Of a stretch of 59,648 nucleotides of DNA, positions 26,465 through 35,697 are shown piece after piece (position 1 is the stretch's first letter; each line of letters opens with the position of its first letter). This DNA comes from Pseudomonas entomophila (lineage in GTDB: Bacteria > Pseudomonadota > Gammaproteobacteria > Pseudomonadales > Pseudomonadaceae). A program made the position numbers and the translations under genes. The notes under the pieces were generated by a model that had not been told where the DNA came from, did not search any database, and saw nothing but the letters and a program-made list of their open reading frames with translations. Location of the stretch: assembly GCF_029478665.1 (NCBI RefSeq), contig NZ_JARPQB010000029.1, positions 1 to 59,648 of the forward strand. Reading direction: 5' to 3'.

Positions 26465-27105
26465 CCCAACCCCCTGACATTGCGGATCACGTCCTTGCCC
26501 AACTTGCGCCGCAGGCCATGGATGAGGAACTCCACGGCATTGCTCTCGACCTCATTGCCCCAGCCGTAAAGCCGGTCTTCCAGCTCGGCCCGTGACAGGA
26601 TCGCGCCGGGGCGCACCAGCAACGCCTGGAGCAAGGCAAATTCGCGGCTGGACAGCTGGATCGCTTCCTGGTCCAGCACTCGGGCGCATTTCGCGGCCGG
26701 GTCCAGGGTGACCGTGCCATTGCCCAGTTCGGGGGCCGCGCGCCCGCCTTTGCGGCGCATCACGGCGCGCATCCTGGCCAGCAGTTCGGCCATCTCGAAG
26801 GGTTTCTGCAGGAAGTCATCCGCGCCACCATCAAGCCCATTCAGACGATCTTCCAACCCTGGGCGAGCGGTGATGATGAGCAGCGGTACCGGGTTGTCCG
26901 CGGCGCGCAGATGCTGCAGCAACTGCAGGCCATCCTGCCCCGGCAGGCCAAGGTCGAGCAGGACCTGGTCGTAGTGGTGCGTACGCAGCGCCGCCTCGGC
27001 GGCCAGGCCATCATCGACCCAGTCGACGGCGTAGCCCGCCGTCTCCAGTGCCGCCCGGAGCGCCTGGGCGATCATGGTGTCATCCTCGACCAGCAGTACT
27101 CGCAT
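26440..27105 (-). CDS. OmpR-family response regulator (PmrA/QseB-like)
   Basis: The 221-residue protein has a receiver domain with phosphoacceptor Asp51 in VLLDLGLPGQDGL, Glu7-Asp8-Asp9, and the conserved lysine in LQKPF. A winged-helix DNA-binding domain follows (LSSREFALLQALLVRPG; VEFLIHGLRRKLG). The ATG at 27105 follows GGGAGACACC. Longer upstream frames lack support. Its end overlaps the kinase start by 25 bases, so the two are translationally coupled. Likely targets include nearby lipid A modification genes; no binding site was proven. Confidence 0.9.
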   Translation of the reverse strand: MRVLLVEDDTMIAQALRAALETAGYAVDWVDDGLAAEAALRTHHYDQVLLDLGLPGQDGLQLLQHLRAADNPVPLLIITARPGLEDRLNGLDGGADDFLQKPFEMAELLARMRAVMRRKGGRAAPELGNGTVTLDPAAKCARVLDQEAIQLSSREFALLQALLVRPGAILSRAELEDRLYGWGNEVESNAVEFLIHGLRRKLGKDVIRNVRGLGWMVSKGA

Positions 27106-27215
27106 GGTGTCTCCCGTCATGCGGATCAATACCTCACCGTCACCGCGTAGGCGCCGGCTTCGCGGGTAAACCCGGTCCCACCCCGACCACGCCAGCCTCA
27201 GCCTGCGCGATCCCT

Positions 27216-27330
27216 GTAGGAGCGGCCTTGTGCCGCGAAAGGGCTGCAAAGCGGCGCTGGTGATCGTTGAGTCAACGCTGAAACCTTGGGGCTGCCGCGC
27301 AGCCCATTCGCGGCACAAGGCCGCTCCTAC
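27216..27330. repeat. Large imperfect REP hairpin
   Basis: GTAGGAGCGGCCTTGTGCCGCGAA at the left is matched by an inverted copy ending at 27330. It lies between the response regulator promoter and the small lipoprotein gene end. Confidence 0.75.
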
Positions 27331-27383
27331 AAAGGCACTGCCTGAGTGGCAACGATAGTCCTCCCGGCACCGAAGCAACAGCC

Positions 27384-27806
27384 TCACCCTTGCCGTGGGC
27401 CCTGCAACGCATCGAAGACCTTGAGCAGGTCGTCCAGCGCCGCCTGGCAATCGGCCTGGCTTGGCTGCCCGGCCCGCAGGGCATCGAGCGAACGGTCGAT
27501 GGCCTTGTCCAGCAAGTGCCAGTCGCTGGCGGCCCGAGGCTTGATACCCGCTTCGGCGTCGTCCCAGGTTTTCTCCAGGTCCTTGATGCGGGTCTTGGCA
27601 CCCGGGAGGTCCTGGGCCTGCACCTTCGCCGCCACATCCTGGGCGATGACACGGAAGGCGCCGAGATCACCCAGCTTGCTGGGGGCGTGGACCCCGGCGC
27701 TCACCTGCGGCGTATCCTCGGCCTTGGAGCAGCCTTGGCTAAGACCAACCACGCAGGCGAGACCGGCGATCATCAGAGGGGTGAGCAACGTGCGATTCGA
27801 CATCAT
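27384..27806 (-). CDS. Small periplasmic lipoprotein, helical
   Basis: The 140-residue protein has a signal peptide with a lipobox-like LSQGC (Cys26) followed by SKAEDT. The mature part is helical and contains two segments of the form DL-x-x-A-x-x-x-I-x-x-L-E and ALDDLLKVFDAL. I do not recognise a named family. It begins 18 bases after the stop of a COG4705 membrane protein gene, so the two form an operon. The ATG at 27806 has GAGG eight bases before it. Confidence 0.65.
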   Translation of the reverse strand: MMSNRTLLTPLMIAGLACVVGLSQGCSKAEDTPQVSAGVHAPSKLGDLGAFRVIAQDVAAKVQAQDLPGAKTRIKDLEKTWDDAEAGIKPRAASDWHLLDKAIDRSLDALRAGQPSQADCQAALDDLLKVFDALQGPRQG

Positions 27807-27823
27807 GGGGTTAACCTCGTTTT

Positions 27824-28588
27824 TCAGGGAGCAAGCCGTCTGGACTGGGCGGCACCGAACTGGGCCACGCCAACCAGGAGGAAAATGACGCAGAGGAACA
27901 TGAAACTGGTCCAGGTGGCCCCCATGCCGAGGCCGCCGTAGTCATGCGATTGGGTGAGCAGGTCGCCCAGCGAGGCACCAAGCGGGCGGGTCAGGATGTA
28001 CGCGACCCAGAACAACAGCACCGTGTTGCCGCCCAGCCGCCACGCGAGCAGGCAACCGCCGATCAGCGCACCGAAGATCAGCGTGCCGAGGCCAAAACCA
28101 AGGCCCAGCGCCTCGGTGGCCAGGTCGCCACCGGCCGTGCCCAGGGCAAAGGTGCACAGCACCGTGGCCCAGTAGAAAAGCTCACGCCGCGGGGTAACGA
28201 TCTGGCGAATCGAGAGGTTGCGCTCCACCGCGTACCAGACCGCGAAGTTGACGATCAGCAGCACGGAGAAAACCGCCGTGCTGGTGTATAGGCTGACATC
28301 CAGCACATCGGTCAGGATGTCGGTGATCTGGGTGCCCAGGATGCTCACCAGCACCACGCTCAACCAGTACACCCAGGGCTCGCACTCGCGCTTGCGCAGT
28401 TGCATGGCCAGCGCGCCGGCCAGCAGCAGCGCCATCACCACGCTGGTGATACCCAGCCCCCAGCCGACGTCGACGGCGAGAAAGTCGGCGAAGGTCTCGC
28501 CAACGGTGGTGGACATGATCTTGATGATCCAGAAGGACAGCGTCACTTCCGGGACCTTGTTGAGCCAACCTTGGTGTGTTGCGGTCAT
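27824..28588 (-). CDS. COG4705-type integral membrane protein
   Basis: The 254-residue protein has about seven hydrophobic helices and the repeated pattern of the COG4705 family: KVPEVTLSFWIIKIMSTTVG near the start, TQITDILTDVLDVSLYTSTA centrally, and ATVLCTFALGTAGGDLATEA later. Conserved polar residues inside helices (K-T-T-GET; D-x-x-TD) suggest a transport or redox role, but no function is proven. The ATG at 28588 has GGGAGG eight bases before it; the longer frame is rejected. It forms an operon with the lipoprotein downstream. Confidence 0.8.
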   Translation of the reverse strand: MTATHQGWLNKVPEVTLSFWIIKIMSTTVGETFADFLAVDVGWGLGITSVVMALLLAGALAMQLRKRECEPWVYWLSVVLVSILGTQITDILTDVLDVSLYTSTAVFSVLLIVNFAVWYAVERNLSIRQIVTPRRELFYWATVLCTFALGTAGGDLATEALGLGFGLGTLIFGALIGGCLLAWRLGGNTVLLFWVAYILTRPLGASLGDLLTQSHDYGGLGMGATWTSFMFLCVIFLLVGVAQFGAAQSRRLAP

Positions 28589-28688
28589 CACGGATACCTC
28601 CCAGGGACCTTTCGCGGTTTCTGGGAGGGACACTACGGTGCAAGACTTAGGTGAACCTGAGCAGCGTCGGTTGCCGTTCTGGAAGATC

Positions 28689-28917
28689 GAGCGCCGCCCG
28701 CGCGGCGCATCGCGGATGAATCCGCTCCTACATCTGTTGCAACGTGGCCATACCAGTTAGGCCTTGTTTGTTCGACGCGATTTTTCGGCTGGCGTTGCCG
28801 CCGCCGCGCCCGACTTACGCCTTGCGCCAAGGCTGGCAACCATGGCCTCACAGATGCGGCACGTTGCAACGAATGTAGGAGCGGATTCATCCGCGATGCG
28901 CCGCGCGGGCGGCGCTC
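28689..28917. repeat. REPIN-like element with perfect 43-base inverted arms
   Basis: The left arm at 28689-28731 and the right arm at 28875-28917 are exact reverse complements. Partial pairing extends inward (GTTGCAACGT/ACGTTGCAAC) and outward. The centre, about 100 bases, is non-palindromic. It lies in the 380-base gap between the COG4705 gene start and the polB end, which otherwise holds no gene. Confidence 0.8.
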
Positions 28918-28968
28918 GGTCTCCAGAGCACTGCAATTCAAACGTCGAGCACCTCGAAAACACGGGTT

Positions 28969-31335
28969 CTAGAAATTGAAACTGAGCTGCTTGAGGCTAC
29001 GCAGGTCGATGCTGCGCTCGGCAACGAAGGGCAGGATGGCGTCGGCCACCGGCTGCAACTGGCGGGTCAGGTAATGCTCGTGGTCGATGGGCGCCAGGCG
29101 GTTTTCCAGCGGCTCGGGGCCGGCCGTGGTGATGACGTAGCTGATCCAGCCGCCGCGCTGGTACTGCAACGGGCGCCCGAGGCGACGGTTGTACTCGTCC
29201 GCAAGCCTTGCGGCGCGCACATGGGGCGGCACATTGCGCTGGTAGTCGGCCAGCGGTCGACGCAGGCGCTTGCGGTAGATCAGCAGTTCATCCAGCTCAC
29301 CGGCCATCGTGCGCTCCACATAGTCGCGCAGGTAGTCACGATAGGGCTGCCCGCGAAAGATCCGCCCATAGAGCTCCTGCTGGAACTGGCGGGCCAGGGG
29401 CGACCAGTCGGTGCGCACCGACTCCAGCCCCTTGTAGACCATCTCCTCGCTGCCATCGGCGCGACGCACCAGGCCGGCATAGCGCTTCTTGCTGCCCTCC
29501 TCCGCGCCACGGATGGTCGGCATCAGGAAACGCCGGTAATGGGTTTCGTACTGCAACTCCAGGGCGCTTTCCAGGCCCATGGTTTCGCCCAGGCGCCGGC
29601 GCCACCACTGGTTGACCTCGGCCACCAGCTCACGGCCGATACGGGCTGCCGCGTCCTCGTCATGGGCGCCCTTGAGCCAGACGAAGGTCGAGTCGGTGTC
29701 GCCGTAGATCACATCGAAGCCCCGCGCTTCGATCAACAGCCGGGTCTGGCGCATGATCTGGTGCCCGCGCATCGTGATCGACGAAGCCAGGCGTGGGTCG
29801 AAGAAGCGACAGCCGCTGGAACCAAGCACCCCGTAGAAGGCATTCATGATGATCTTCAACGCCTGCGACAGCGGCGCGTTAGCGTCGCGCTTGGCCGCCT
29901 CGCGCCCCTGCCACACGCGCTCGACGATGGCCGGCAGGCAGTGCTGGCTGCGCGAGAAGCGCGCACCGCGGAAGCCCTCGACCGAATGCGCGTCATCCGG
30001 CTGGCGCAGGCCTTCGACCAGGCCCACCGGGTCGATCAGGAAGGTGCGGATGATCGACGGGTACAGGCTCTTGTAGTCCAGCACCAGCACCGAATCGTAC
30101 AACCCGGGCCGCGAGTCCATGACGAAGCCGCCCGGGCTGGCTTCGCCCTCGCCACTGCCCAGGTTCGGCGCGACATACCCCATGCGATGCATGTGCGGGA
30201 TGTACAAGTGGCAGAACGCGGCCACCGAGCCGCCGCTGCGGTCCACCGCCAGGCCGGTGACCGATGAGCGTTCGAGGAGGAAGTCGAGCAGCCGGGTGTG
30301 GGCGAAGATCCGCGTGACCAGCTCGCAGTCCTTGAGGTTGTAGCGGGCCAGGGCCGGCTTGTCCTCGGCGAACAGGCGGTTGATCTCGTCCATGCGCTGG
30401 TACGGGGTATCGATGGCCTTGCCTTCACCCAGCAATTGCTGGGCAACGCTTTCCAGGCTGAACGACGGGAAGCTCCAGGTCGCCGAACGCAGTGCCTCGA
30501 TGCCATCGATCAGCAACCGCCCGGGCGCCTCGGCGAAAAAGTGGCTGCGGCTGCCGTGCTCGCGCAGGTGCATCGGCGCGCCATCGCGGCCCAGGCACAA
30601 CGGTACGTTGAGGCGCTGGGCGTGCTCGTGCAGCAGGCGCAGGTCGAACTGCACCAGGTTCCAGCCGATGATCGCGTCGGGGTCGTGGCGGGCCAGCCAT
30701 TGGTTGAGGCTGTCGATCAGCGCGGCATGGTCGGTGCAGTAATGCAGGGCGAAATCCACCTCGCAGGCCGCGCCGTTGGCCGGGCCGAGCATGTACACGT
30801 CGCGCTGGCCGCAGCCTTCCAGGGCAATGCTGTAGAGCTCGCCACGTTCGCTGGTCTCGATGTCCAGCGACACCAGGCGCAGCGGTGGGCGGTAGTCCGG
30901 GTCGGGCTTGAGCTGGGCGTCGTGCAGCACGCCCTGGGCGTCGGGGCGGCCATCGAAACGCACCGGGGCGGTGATGAAGCGCTCCATCAGGTAGCGCTCG
31001 GGGGGGCGGATGTCGGCCTCGTAGACCTCTACGCCGGCGCTGCGCAGGCGCTTGTCGAGGGCGATCAACTGGCGGTGCTGCCGGCAGTACAGGCCCAGTA
31101 CCGGACGTTGTTCGAAGTCTCGCAGTTGCAGGGGCTTGAGCTCGACGCCCTGCTCGCCCGCCAGCAACGCCCGGGCGTGCTCGCCGTGCTCGACGGGGAT
31201 GAACGCCACCGAGGGTTGCGCGGCCAGGCGCAGGCGCCGCGGCCCCTGGTCGGTGGCCAGCCAGTACTCCACGCAAGTGCCTTCGGGCGTGTCATGCCAA
31301 TGACGGGTTAGGACAAAGCCCTGTTGCAGCTGCAC
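28969..31335 (-). CDS. polB: DNA polymerase II (family B)
   Basis: The 788-residue enzyme has the 3'-5' exonuclease motif [17 protein letters not shown] and further exonuclease sites ([14 protein letters not shown]), then the polymerase motifs [28 protein letters not shown] and [10 protein letters not shown]. Length and motif order match proteobacterial PolB, which acts in replication restart and translesion synthesis. The chosen start is GTG at 31335, after AGAGGTTCACGCG, where homologues begin ([12 protein letters not shown]). The frame extends further upstream through REP DNA, which is rejected. A LexA box was not identified by eye. Confidence 0.95.
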   Translation of the reverse strand: MQLQQGFVLTRHWHDTPEGTCVEYWLATDQGPRRLRLAAQPSVAFIPVEHGEHARALLAGEQGVELKPLQLRDFEQRPVLGLYCRQHRQLIALDKRLRSAGVEVYEADIRPPERYLMERFITAPVRFDGRPDAQGVLHDAQLKPDPDYRPPLRLVSLDIETSERGELYSIALEGCGQRDVYMLGPANGAACEVDFALHYCTDHAALIDSLNQWLARHDPDAIIGWNLVQFDLRLLHEHAQRLNVPLCLGRDGAPMHLREHGSRSHFFAEAPGRLLIDGIEALRSATWSFPSFSLESVAQQLLGEGKAIDTPYQRMDEINRLFAEDKPALARYNLKDCELVTRIFAHTRLLDFLLERSSVTGLAVDRSGGSVAAFCHLYIPHMHRMGYVAPNLGSGEGEASPGGFVMDSRPGLYDSVLVLDYKSLYPSIIRTFLIDPVGLVEGLRQPDDAHSVEGFRGARFSRSQHCLPAIVERVWQGREAAKRDANAPLSQALKIIMNAFYGVLGSSGCRFFDPRLASSITMRGHQIMRQTRLLIEARGFDVIYGDTDSTFVWLKGAHDEDAAARIGRELVAEVNQWWRRRLGETMGLESALELQYETHYRRFLMPTIRGAEEGSKKRYAGLVRRADGSEEMVYKGLESVRTDWSPLARQFQQELYGRIFRGQPYRDYLRDYVERTMAGELDELLIYRKRLRRPLADYQRNVPPHVRAARLADEYNRRLGRPLQYQRGGWISYVITTAGPEPLENRLAPIDHEHYLTRQLQPVADAILPFVAERSIDLRSLKQLSFNF

Positions 31336-31405
31336 CGCGTGAACCTCTGGTCGTCGTGCTCGATGGGGGATTCTACCGCCTAACCGCGCCCGACGATGCA
31401 TTCCT

Positions 31406-31608
31406 GTAGGAGCCGGCCTTGCCGGCGAACACCGGCACGGCCGGTGCCATCCACCGCGTCGTCTGGTTCGCCGGCAAGGCCGGCTCCTACAGGGTATGTA
31501 AGCGACCAAGTGCTGCGCTCTTCCGTAGGAGCCGGCTTGCCGGCGAACACCGGCACGGCCGGTGCCATCCACCGTGTCGCCTGGTTCGCCGACAAGGCCG
31601 GCGCCTAC
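31406..31608. repeat. Two tandem REP pairs
   Basis: Two very similar units of about 85 bases (31406-31490 and 31525-31608), each made of inverted GCCGGC-class REPs around a GAACACCGGCACGGCCGGTG centre, follow in direct order with a 34-base spacer. They fill the gap between the MFS gene end and the polB start; no gene is present there. Confidence 0.85.
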
Positions 31609-31614
31609 AGAGGC

Positions 31615-32820
31615 CTACCTTGCACCCGCAACGAACCCCGCTCGCCGCCCGCTGAAGGCCAGCACCCATGCCACTGCAACCAGCACCAGCACCACCACGC
31701 CAAACGACCCGACCCCCGTCCCCGTCAGCAACAACCCGCCCACGATCCCGCCCAGGGCAATCGCACTGTTCCACACCGTCACCAGCATCGACTGGGCGAC
31801 ATCCCCGCCCTCGCCCGCCGCATCGGCGCAGGCCGTCTGCAGCAAGGTCGGCGCGCCGCCGTAGGTCAGCCCCCACAGCGCCACGCTGGCATGCACCAGC
31901 CAAGCCGAACCCTGCAGTTGCCCAAGCGCCAGGGTCGCCAAGGCGAACCCGCCCAGGCTGAGCAGCACCAGCCCACGCAGGCGCCGGTCGACGCCCAGCC
32001 CGACCAGCACGATCCCCGCCAGCGAGGCCAGGCCGAAGGTCATCAGCACCTGGCCAACCTCGCCCGCCATGCCCGCCGCCGCCAGCAGCGGCACGATGTA
32101 GGTGTACAGAATGTTGTGCCCGAGGATCCACGCCAGGATCACCAGCAGCACCCGCGCCACCCCCGGCGTGCGCAGCACCTGCGCGGCCGCCGGCCGCCTG
32201 CCGGCCACCTGCCCCGGAAAGTCCGGCACGGCCCGCAGCACCCAGGCCGCCAGCAGCAACGCGGCCAGGGTCACCACCGCGAAGATGGCGCGCCAGCCCA
32301 GCCAGGCCCCCAGCCAGGTGGCAATGGGCAGCCCCAGCGACAAGGCGATGGGTTGCCCGAGCATGGCCACTGCCATCGCCCTGCCCTGCAGCGCCGGCGC
32401 CACCATGCGTCGCGCATGCCCGGCGATCAGGCCCCAGGCCAGCCCACCGGCGGCACCGCTCAAAAAGCGCAGCACCAGTGTCAGGTGGTTGTCGCTGGCG
32501 AGCGCGGTCAGGCCGTTGAACAGGATGAAACCGCCAATGGCCAGCAACAACGCACGACGGCGCCACCAGCCCTGGGTCAGGGTCACCAGCGGGATGGCGG
32601 TGAGCAACGAGCCGAGTGCATAGGCGGTGACCCACTGCCCGGCCATGGCCTGGCTGATCGCCATGCCATCGGCGATCTGGTCGAGCAGGCCTGCCGGCAA
32701 CGTTTCACTGAGAATCGCGATGAAGCCGGTCAGTGCCAGGGCCAGCAGGCCGCTCAACGGCAGCCTTGCGGCGCTGGCGGCAGGTTCATTGACGCTGGCC
32801 GCGGTGGATGTGGAATTCAT
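31615..32820 (-). CDS. MFS transporter (AraJ/NepI-type efflux)
   Basis: The 401-residue membrane protein has twelve predicted helices. The first half carries LSETLPAGLLDQIADGMAIS and the MFS loop motif GHARRMVAPALQGRAMAVA. These match the DHA1 branch that includes AraJ, NepI and other sugar or nucleoside exporters. The substrate is unknown. The ATG at 32820 follows GGAGGCACCC. It is divergent from a LysR gene across a 114-base region with repeated TTGCGG motifs, so the regulator very likely controls it. Confidence 0.9.
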   Translation of the reverse strand: MNSTSTAASVNEPAASAARLPLSGLLALALTGFIAILSETLPAGLLDQIADGMAISQAMAGQWVTAYALGSLLTAIPLVTLTQGWWRRRALLLAIGGFILFNGLTALASDNHLTLVLRFLSGAAGGLAWGLIAGHARRMVAPALQGRAMAVAMLGQPIALSLGLPIATWLGAWLGWRAIFAVVTLAALLLAAWVLRAVPDFPGQVAGRRPAAAQVLRTPGVARVLLVILAWILGHNILYTYIVPLLAAAGMAGEVGQVLMTFGLASLAGIVLVGLGVDRRLRGLVLLSLGGFALATLALGQLQGSAWLVHASVALWGLTYGGAPTLLQTACADAAGEGGDVAQSMLVTVWNSAIALGGIVGGLLLTGTGVGSFGVVVLVLVAVAWVLAFSGRRAGFVAGAR

Positions 32821-32853
32821 GGGTGCCTCCTGGGTTCAATCGAGGCAAGCATC

Positions 32854-32922
32854 TTGCGGCGTTGCGGTATTGCGGAAAAAGCCGGGTAGAATTCCGCTCA
32901 CCCAGGACATCGATGTCCGCAA
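32854..32922. promoter_or_regulatory. TTGCGG repeats and a 14-base palindrome between MFS and LysR genes
   Basis: TTGCGG occurs three times with an 8-base period (32854, 32862, 32870) and once inverted as CCGCAA (32917-32922). The perfect palindrome GGACATCGATGTCC spans 32905-32918. Their position in the divergent region suggests the operator of the adjacent LysR regulator or another factor. Confidence 0.5.
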
Positions 32923-32934
32923 TCGGAGTGCAAC

Positions 32935-33846
32935 ATGGACAGCCTCAGCGGCTTCGTGGTCTTCAACCGGGTCGCCGAAACCCGCAGTTTCGTCGCGGCC
33001 GGGCAGTCGCTGGGCATCAGCGCCTCGGCGGTGGGCAAGCGTGTGGCGCGCCTGGAAGCCCGGCTGGGCGTGCGCCTGTTCCACCGCAGCACCCGCAGCA
33101 TCACCCTGACCGCCGAGGGCGCGCTGTTCCTCGAGCGCAGCCGGCGCATCCTGGCCGAGATCGAGGCCACCGAGCAGGCGCTCTCGCAAGCCAGCGGCAC
33201 GCCACGCGGGCGGCTGCGGGTCAGCCTGCCGCAGGTGACCGGGCTGGTGATGCCGGCACTGGCCGAGTTCATGGCGCGCTATCCGGATATCGAGCTGGAC
33301 CTGGACTTCAGCGACCGCATGGTGGACATCGTCGGCGAGGGCTTCGACGTGGTGATGCGCGGCGGCCAACCCCTGGATTCGCGCCTGAACGCCAAGTTCC
33401 TCGGGCACTTCCAGCATTGCCTGGTGGCCTCGCCGGCGTACCTGCGCGAGCGCGGCACACCGCAGCATCCGCGTGAACTTGCCGGGCACAGTTGCCTGCA
33501 TTACCGCTTCCCCAGCAGCGGCAAGCTGGAAACCTGGCCACTGCGCCGGGAACACCCCGAGCAGGACTACGACATCCCCATCTCGATGGTCTGCAACCAC
33601 GTCGAGACGCGGATCTGCTTCGCCCTCAACCACCGCGGCATCACCTGCCTGCCGGACTTCAGCGTGCGCAAGGAACTGGCCAGCGGCAACCTGGTGAGCG
33701 TGCTCGACGGTTTCATGGAGCGGCGCGGCAGCTTCTACCTGCTGTGGCCGTCGGGCCGGCAGATGCCACCGAAGCTGCGGGTGTTCATCGACTTCATGCT
33801 CGAACGGGTGCTTCCCGCCAGCCAGGTCAGCCGTACAGGTAGCTGA
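32935..33846 (+). CDS. LysR-family transcriptional regulator
   Basis: The 303-residue protein begins LSGFVVFNRVAETRSFVAAG with a standard LysR helix-turn-helix (residues 1-60) and continues FHRSTRSITLTAEGALFLER into a substrate-binding domain with DLDFSDRMVDIVGEGFDVVM. This pattern is typical of the DsdC/CrgA-like subgroup common beside MFS exporters. It is divergent from the exporter gene and overlaps the 3' end of the next, convergent LysR gene by 20 bases. The effector is unknown. Confidence 0.92.
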   Translation: MDSLSGFVVFNRVAETRSFVAAGQSLGISASAVGKRVARLEARLGVRLFHRSTRSITLTAEGALFLERSRRILAEIEATEQALSQASGTPRGRLRVSLPQVTGLVMPALAEFMARYPDIELDLDFSDRMVDIVGEGFDVVMRGGQPLDSRLNAKFLGHFQHCLVASPAYLRERGTPQHPRELAGHSCLHYRFPSSGKLETWPLRREHPEQDYDIPISMVCNHVETRICFALNHRGITCLPDFSVRKELASGNLVSVLDGFMERRGSFYLLWPSGRQMPPKLRVFIDFMLERVLPASQVSRTGS

Positions 33847-34747
33847 TGTCCCGGTGCGGCAACGGCGGCACCTGGGCCAGCAGGAAGTCACGCAGCTTCT
33901 GCATCTGCCGCGCCTTCGGGCTGGACTTGAGCCAGGTCATGTAATAACCGTCGCCGGTGGCCACCGCATGCGGGAAGGGGGTGATCAAGTTGCCAGCAGC
34001 CATGTCGGCGCTGGCCAGCACCAGGTCGACCACCGAGATGCCCAGGCCCTGCTGGGCCGCCGAAATGCCCTGGTCGAGGGTGTCGAACACCTGGCCCTGG
34101 TCGATGCTGATATCCAGCGCATCCATGCGCGCCAGCCAGCGCCGCCAGTCGCGCCGGTCCGGTGAAGGGTGGAGGAATTCACAGTGCTTGAGCGCCGCCA
34201 GCTCCGGCGCGGGGCTGTCCAGGTACTCGGGGTGACAGACCGGGATCAGCCATTCATCGAACAGTTTCAGGCTCTCCACGTCCGCCGGGAAACGCCCGTT
34301 GCCCAGCAGGATGGCGCAGTCGTAGGGCTCGGAGTAGAAATCCACCGCATCGATGTCCATCCACACACTCGACAACTGCACCGTGCAGCTGTTGTCGACC
34401 TTCTTGAAGCCATCCAGGGCCCGCAGCAACCAGCGCACGGTCAACGTCGACGGTGCCTTCAGGCGCAGACCGTAGCGGTCCTGGCGTAACAGGGCGCAGG
34501 CATTCTCGATGATCTTGAAGCCGACCTTGAGCTCCTGGGCCAGCAACTGGCCGTGCTCGGTCAAACGCAGCTTGGGGCCGCGACGCTCGAACAGGTCGCA
34601 GCCGAACATGGCTTCCAGGGTCTTGATGTGGTGGCTGACCGCGCCTTGGGTGAGCGCCAGCTCCTGTGCCGCGCGGGTGAAGGAGCCGTAGCGCGAGGCC
34701 ACTTCGAAGGCACGCAGGGCGTGCAGGGCTTGAATCCGTTCAGACAT
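33827..34747 (-). CDS. LysR-family regulator, GcvA-like
   Basis: The protein has 306 residues from the ATG at 34747; upstream in-frame ATGs at 34756 and 34765 are possible. It has a GcvA-type helix-turn-helix: LHALRAFEVASRYGSFTRAA, QGAVSHHIKTLEAMFGCDLF and ERRGPKLRLTEHG. The effector domain follows with HPEYLDSPAPELAALKHCEF. GcvA-like regulators often control adjacent amino-acid-related genes. It is divergent from the YqcI/YcgG-LysE-SGNH set starting at 34919, so that set is the probable target. Confidence 0.9.
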   Translation of the reverse strand: MSERIQALHALRAFEVASRYGSFTRAAQELALTQGAVSHHIKTLEAMFGCDLFERRGPKLRLTEHGQLLAQELKVGFKIIENACALLRQDRYGLRLKAPSTLTVRWLLRALDGFKKVDNSCTVQLSSVWMDIDAVDFYSEPYDCAILLGNGRFPADVESLKLFDEWLIPVCHPEYLDSPAPELAALKHCEFLHPSPDRRDWRRWLARMDALDISIDQGQVFDTLDQGISAAQQGLGISVVDLVLASADMAAGNLITPFPHAVATGDGYYMTWLKSSPKARQMQKLRDFLLAQVPPLPHRDISYLYG

Positions 34748-34790
34748 CGGCGCCATCCAGAGCATGAGTGAGGCTAATAGTAGGTCATAG

Positions 34791-34816
34791 TTCCAGGCGT
34801 TTTACAACGCCGGACC
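34791..34816. promoter_or_regulatory. Palindrome in the divergent LysR/YqcI region
   Basis: GGCGTT (34796-34801) and AACGCC (34806-34811) flank TTAC, with TCC and GGA extending the symmetry imperfectly. This is a plausible GcvA-like operator, upstream of both divergent genes. The remaining stretch to 34918 is AT-rich and probably contains the promoter of the oxygenase gene. Confidence 0.4.
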
Positions 34817-34918
34817 CATCTCGGAAAATGCCGGTAAATAACAATTACATATAGCCAAACCGCTCGATTAATACGGAAAAGTTATTTAACGCTGCATTTG
34901 GATATACCTGGGGAAATC

Positions 34919-35695
34919 ATGTTTACGGGTTATGGAAACTGCTACCGCCTGGATGCGCTAGAGCTGGCCGATGAACATGTGCAGAACAGACACCACTGGA
35001 CGCACAAGACCATAGAACATTTCAAGGAAACCCTCGCCAACCCCGACTTCCCGTGCCTGTTCGGGCGCAAGGCGGTCACCGCGCGCACCTGCCACATCAT
35101 CTTCGCCCGGGCGCAGCGATTGGCCGACGACATCGCCCAGGGGCTGGCCGACTACGTCCGCACCGTCGAACCGCTCCCGATAAAGCAGCGCATAAGCCAT
35201 CCGTTGCTGGTGTTCCTCGAGACCGCGCCGGACACCACGCTGAGCGACCAACAGGCCCTGGCCTGGGATGTGCTGCGCCAGGTCCATGCCCGCGACCCGC
35301 AACCCTGGCCTGAAGAGGTCCCTCAGGACCCGCACGACGCGCACTGGTCGTTCTGCTTCGCCGGCATGCCGCTGTTCATCAACATGAGCTTCCCCGCCCA
35401 TCGGTTGATGAAAAGCCGCAACCTGGGCAAGCACATCGCCTTCGTCATCAACGCCCGCGAGAGCTTCGACGAAGTGGCCAGCGCCGCCACCGAAAGCGGC
35501 CAGCGCATTCGCGCGCGCATCCGCGACCGGGTCCGTCACTACAACGACGGCGTGATGCCGGACACCCTCGGCTTCTTCGGCCACGGCGACAACTTCGAAT
35601 GGAAACAGTACCAACTGCAGGAGCCCGGCTCGCTGAACCCCGCGCGCTGCCCGTTCCATGCACAAGCAACAACTGACTCACTGATCGAGAACTGA
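34919..35695 (+). CDS. YqcI/YcgG-family protein (probable heme-dependent N-oxygenase)
   Basis: The 258-residue protein matches the YqcI/YcgG family: NPDFPCLFGRKAVTARTCHI near residues 41-60, SFPAHRLMKSRNLGKHIAF centrally with a conserved histidine, and a C-terminal RCPFH. As I recall, family members such as DcsA are heme enzymes that hydroxylate guanidine or amine nitrogens, for example of L-arginine, in natural-product pathways. The substrate here is unknown. The ATG at 34919 follows GGGGAAATC; a TTG at 34898 is an alternative. It is first in a three-gene row followed after two bases by a LysE exporter, suggesting that it makes a small amino-acid derivative that is then exported. Confidence 0.75.
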   Translation: MFTGYGNCYRLDALELADEHVQNRHHWTHKTIEHFKETLANPDFPCLFGRKAVTARTCHIIFARAQRLADDIAQGLADYVRTVEPLPIKQRISHPLLVFLETAPDTTLSDQQALAWDVLRQVHARDPQPWPEEVPQDPHDAHWSFCFAGMPLFINMSFPAHRLMKSRNLGKHIAFVINARESFDEVASAATESGQRIRARIRDRVRHYNDGVMPDTLGFFGHGDNFEWKQYQLQEPGSLNPARCPFHAQATTDSLIEN

Positions 35696-35697
35696 AC

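Noticed and set aside
31406..31608. Regularly spaced repeats that might suggest a CRISPR array
   Set aside because: The units are inverted REP pairs of about 85 bases with only two copies; there are no unique 30-40 base spacers and no cas genes.
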